In this document: in pieces, positions 5,958 through 6,700 of the stretch | Layout: the number at the start of each line of letters is the position of its first letter | Position numbering within the stretch: the stretch's first letter is position 1 | NCBI GenBank assembly: GCA_009786045.1 | Contig: WQTY01000119.1 | Span: forward strand, 1 to 6,700 | Length of the DNA stretch: 6,700 nt | Direction: 5' to 3' | Source: Pseudomonadota bacterium | GTDB taxonomy: Bacteria > Myxococcota_A > Bradymonadia > UBA4248 | The notes under the pieces: generated by a model | Databases searched by the model: none | Seen by the model: the letters and a program-made list of their open reading frames with translations, nothing else | What the model was told of the DNA's origin: nothing | Made by a program: the position numbers and the translations under genes

Positions 5958-6635
5958 ATGACAACATCCAACGTGATTGTGAATGCCGGCAGTTTCTTTG
6001 CAACAGATGCGATTGAGCACTTGGCGGCGTCAGATCTCTTTACCGAAGCAGAGCTTAGCGAGATGTTCGCGCATCTTTGTGAACACTTTGAGCGCCATCA
6101 CTCACATCTCAACGACAGCGCGACCGCGGCACAGGTCGGTTTCTTTCTGGTCAATCGAGCCCTTCACATCCTTGGCTATACGCACAGTCACAACGAGCCT
6201 CTGGGAGAAGATGTTCGCGTTGAGTACACGCTGTTTCATGGTGCCAATGCCTTCCTGAGCCATGTCAGCGGCCGTGGCACGAGCGCCTTCTTTAGCGGTG
6301 CCTGTGGCATTGGCAAGCTTGCATCCTGGGCATCTAACCTTGACGAAGGTGCTGTCCGGGAGAATGGCGAAGCCGGTGATCCTCCTGCTTACGAACTCGA
6401 CGAACTTCTGCGCGTGACAAACCTCCAGTGGGCCATTCTGACCAATGGCCGTATCTGGCGCCTGTTCCATCGCAATACGTCAGCCATGCTGAATACTTTC
6501 TTCGAAGTTGACCTGCTCCAGATCATCGAAAGCCGCGACAAAAAGCTCTATAAGATCTTTGCCAGTGCTTTTGCCGCGAAGGCTATCAGTGCCGACAGAG
6601 CCGGCTCAGCCCCCAATAAGAAACTCCTGGCTTAG
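5958..6635 (+). CDS. Standalone N-terminal-type domain of Eco57I/type IIG or PglX-like restriction enzymes, nuclease motif degraded
   Basis: The 225 residues resemble only the first quarter of large single-chain restriction-methyltransferases. Seen: FFLVNRALHILGY (62-74), like the usual N-terminal helix; VRVEYTLF (86-93), where the family has a PDYALF-like strand; ACGIGKLASWASNLD (115-129), where it has VEAKRW...LD; then WAILTNGRIWRLFHR (158-172) and FFEVDL (181-186), which are strong family signatures. The PD-ExK nuclease acids appear replaced (E89 for the aspartate, I118 for the glutamate, K120 kept), so cleavage is unlikely. No methyltransferase motif (NPPY) or target-recognition domain follows. 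The gene nevertheless has its own promoter, a GAGG 10 nt before the ATG, a clean stop and a terminator, so it looks like a maintained short protein more than a fresh truncation. Possible roles are DNA binding, or modulation of a defence enzyme or phage protein; all are inference. Family assignment is from memory of motifs. Confidence 0.75.
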   Translation: MTTSNVIVNAGSFFATDAIEHLAASDLFTEAELSEMFAHLCEHFERHHSHLNDSATAAQVGFFLVNRALHILGYTHSHNEPLGEDVRVEYTLFHGANAFLSHVSGRGTSAFFSGACGIGKLASWASNLDEGAVRENGEAGDPPAYELDELLRVTNLQWAILTNGRIWRLFHRNTSAMLNTFFEVDLLQIIESRDKKLYKIFASAFAAKAISADRAGSAPNKKLLA

Positions 6636-6654
6636 TCATAAAGCGCAGACTCAG

Positions 6655-6682
6655 AAAATCCTCCTCCTCAGGAGGATTTTTT
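6655..6682 (+). terminator. Intrinsic terminator of the 225-aa gene
   Basis: AAAATCCTCCT (6655-6665) and AGGAGGATTTT (6670-6680) form an 11-bp perfect stem around a CCTC tetraloop, ending in a six-T run (6677-6682). It lies 20 nt after the stop at 6635. The A-run on the 5' side means it may also work for transcripts arriving on the minus strand from the right. Confidence 0.9.
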
Positions 6683-6700
6683 CATTCTGCCCGGGGGGGG

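Overview
The window is bacterial DNA of moderate GC content. It carries one long gene on the minus strand that runs off the left edge, followed by three plus-strand genes, each with its own leader. The PEGA-tailed transmembrane Ser/Thr kinase with an HRDVSPHN catalytic loop, and the large membrane VWA protein, suggest a lineage in the former Deltaproteobacteria (Myxococcota or Bradymonadota-like). That placement is an inference from gene style, not a measurement.

Layout. Positions 1-2388 (minus) encode the first 796 residues of a membrane protein with the order TM helices, VWA, glutamine-amidotransferase-like fold, second VWA. Positions 2389-2632 are a divergent intergenic region with a perfect 22-bp palindrome and small repeats. 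A sigma70-type promoter near 2633-2660 drives a leader of about 125 nt packed with five successive hairpins. The leader precedes a 154-residue acidic soluble protein that I do not recognise (2792-3256). Positions 3257-3561 hold two adjacent palindromic repeat units of the TAGGGGC...GCCC type, the first of which could act as a terminator, and then a candidate promoter for the kinase gene. Positions 3562-5826 encode the receptor-type Ser/Thr kinase with one TM helix and three PEGA-like repeats. A good promoter in the next gap (5840-5868) drives 5958-6635. That 225-residue protein resembles only the N-terminal nuclease and linker part of Eco57I/type IIG or PglX-like restriction enzymes, and its nuclease residues appear degraded. 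A strong intrinsic terminator closes the gene at 6655-6682.

How the genes relate. I see no operon uniting the four genes. The VWA protein and the kinase are both envelope-anchored proteins of the protein-interaction or signalling kind, but nothing in the sequence links them functionally. The two most interesting items are the tandem-hairpin leader, where the ribosome binding site can pair with an upstream segment that also has another possible partner, and the standalone, apparently inactivated restriction-enzyme N-domain with its own promoter and terminator. No CRISPR array, tRNA, rRNA or transposase was seen.
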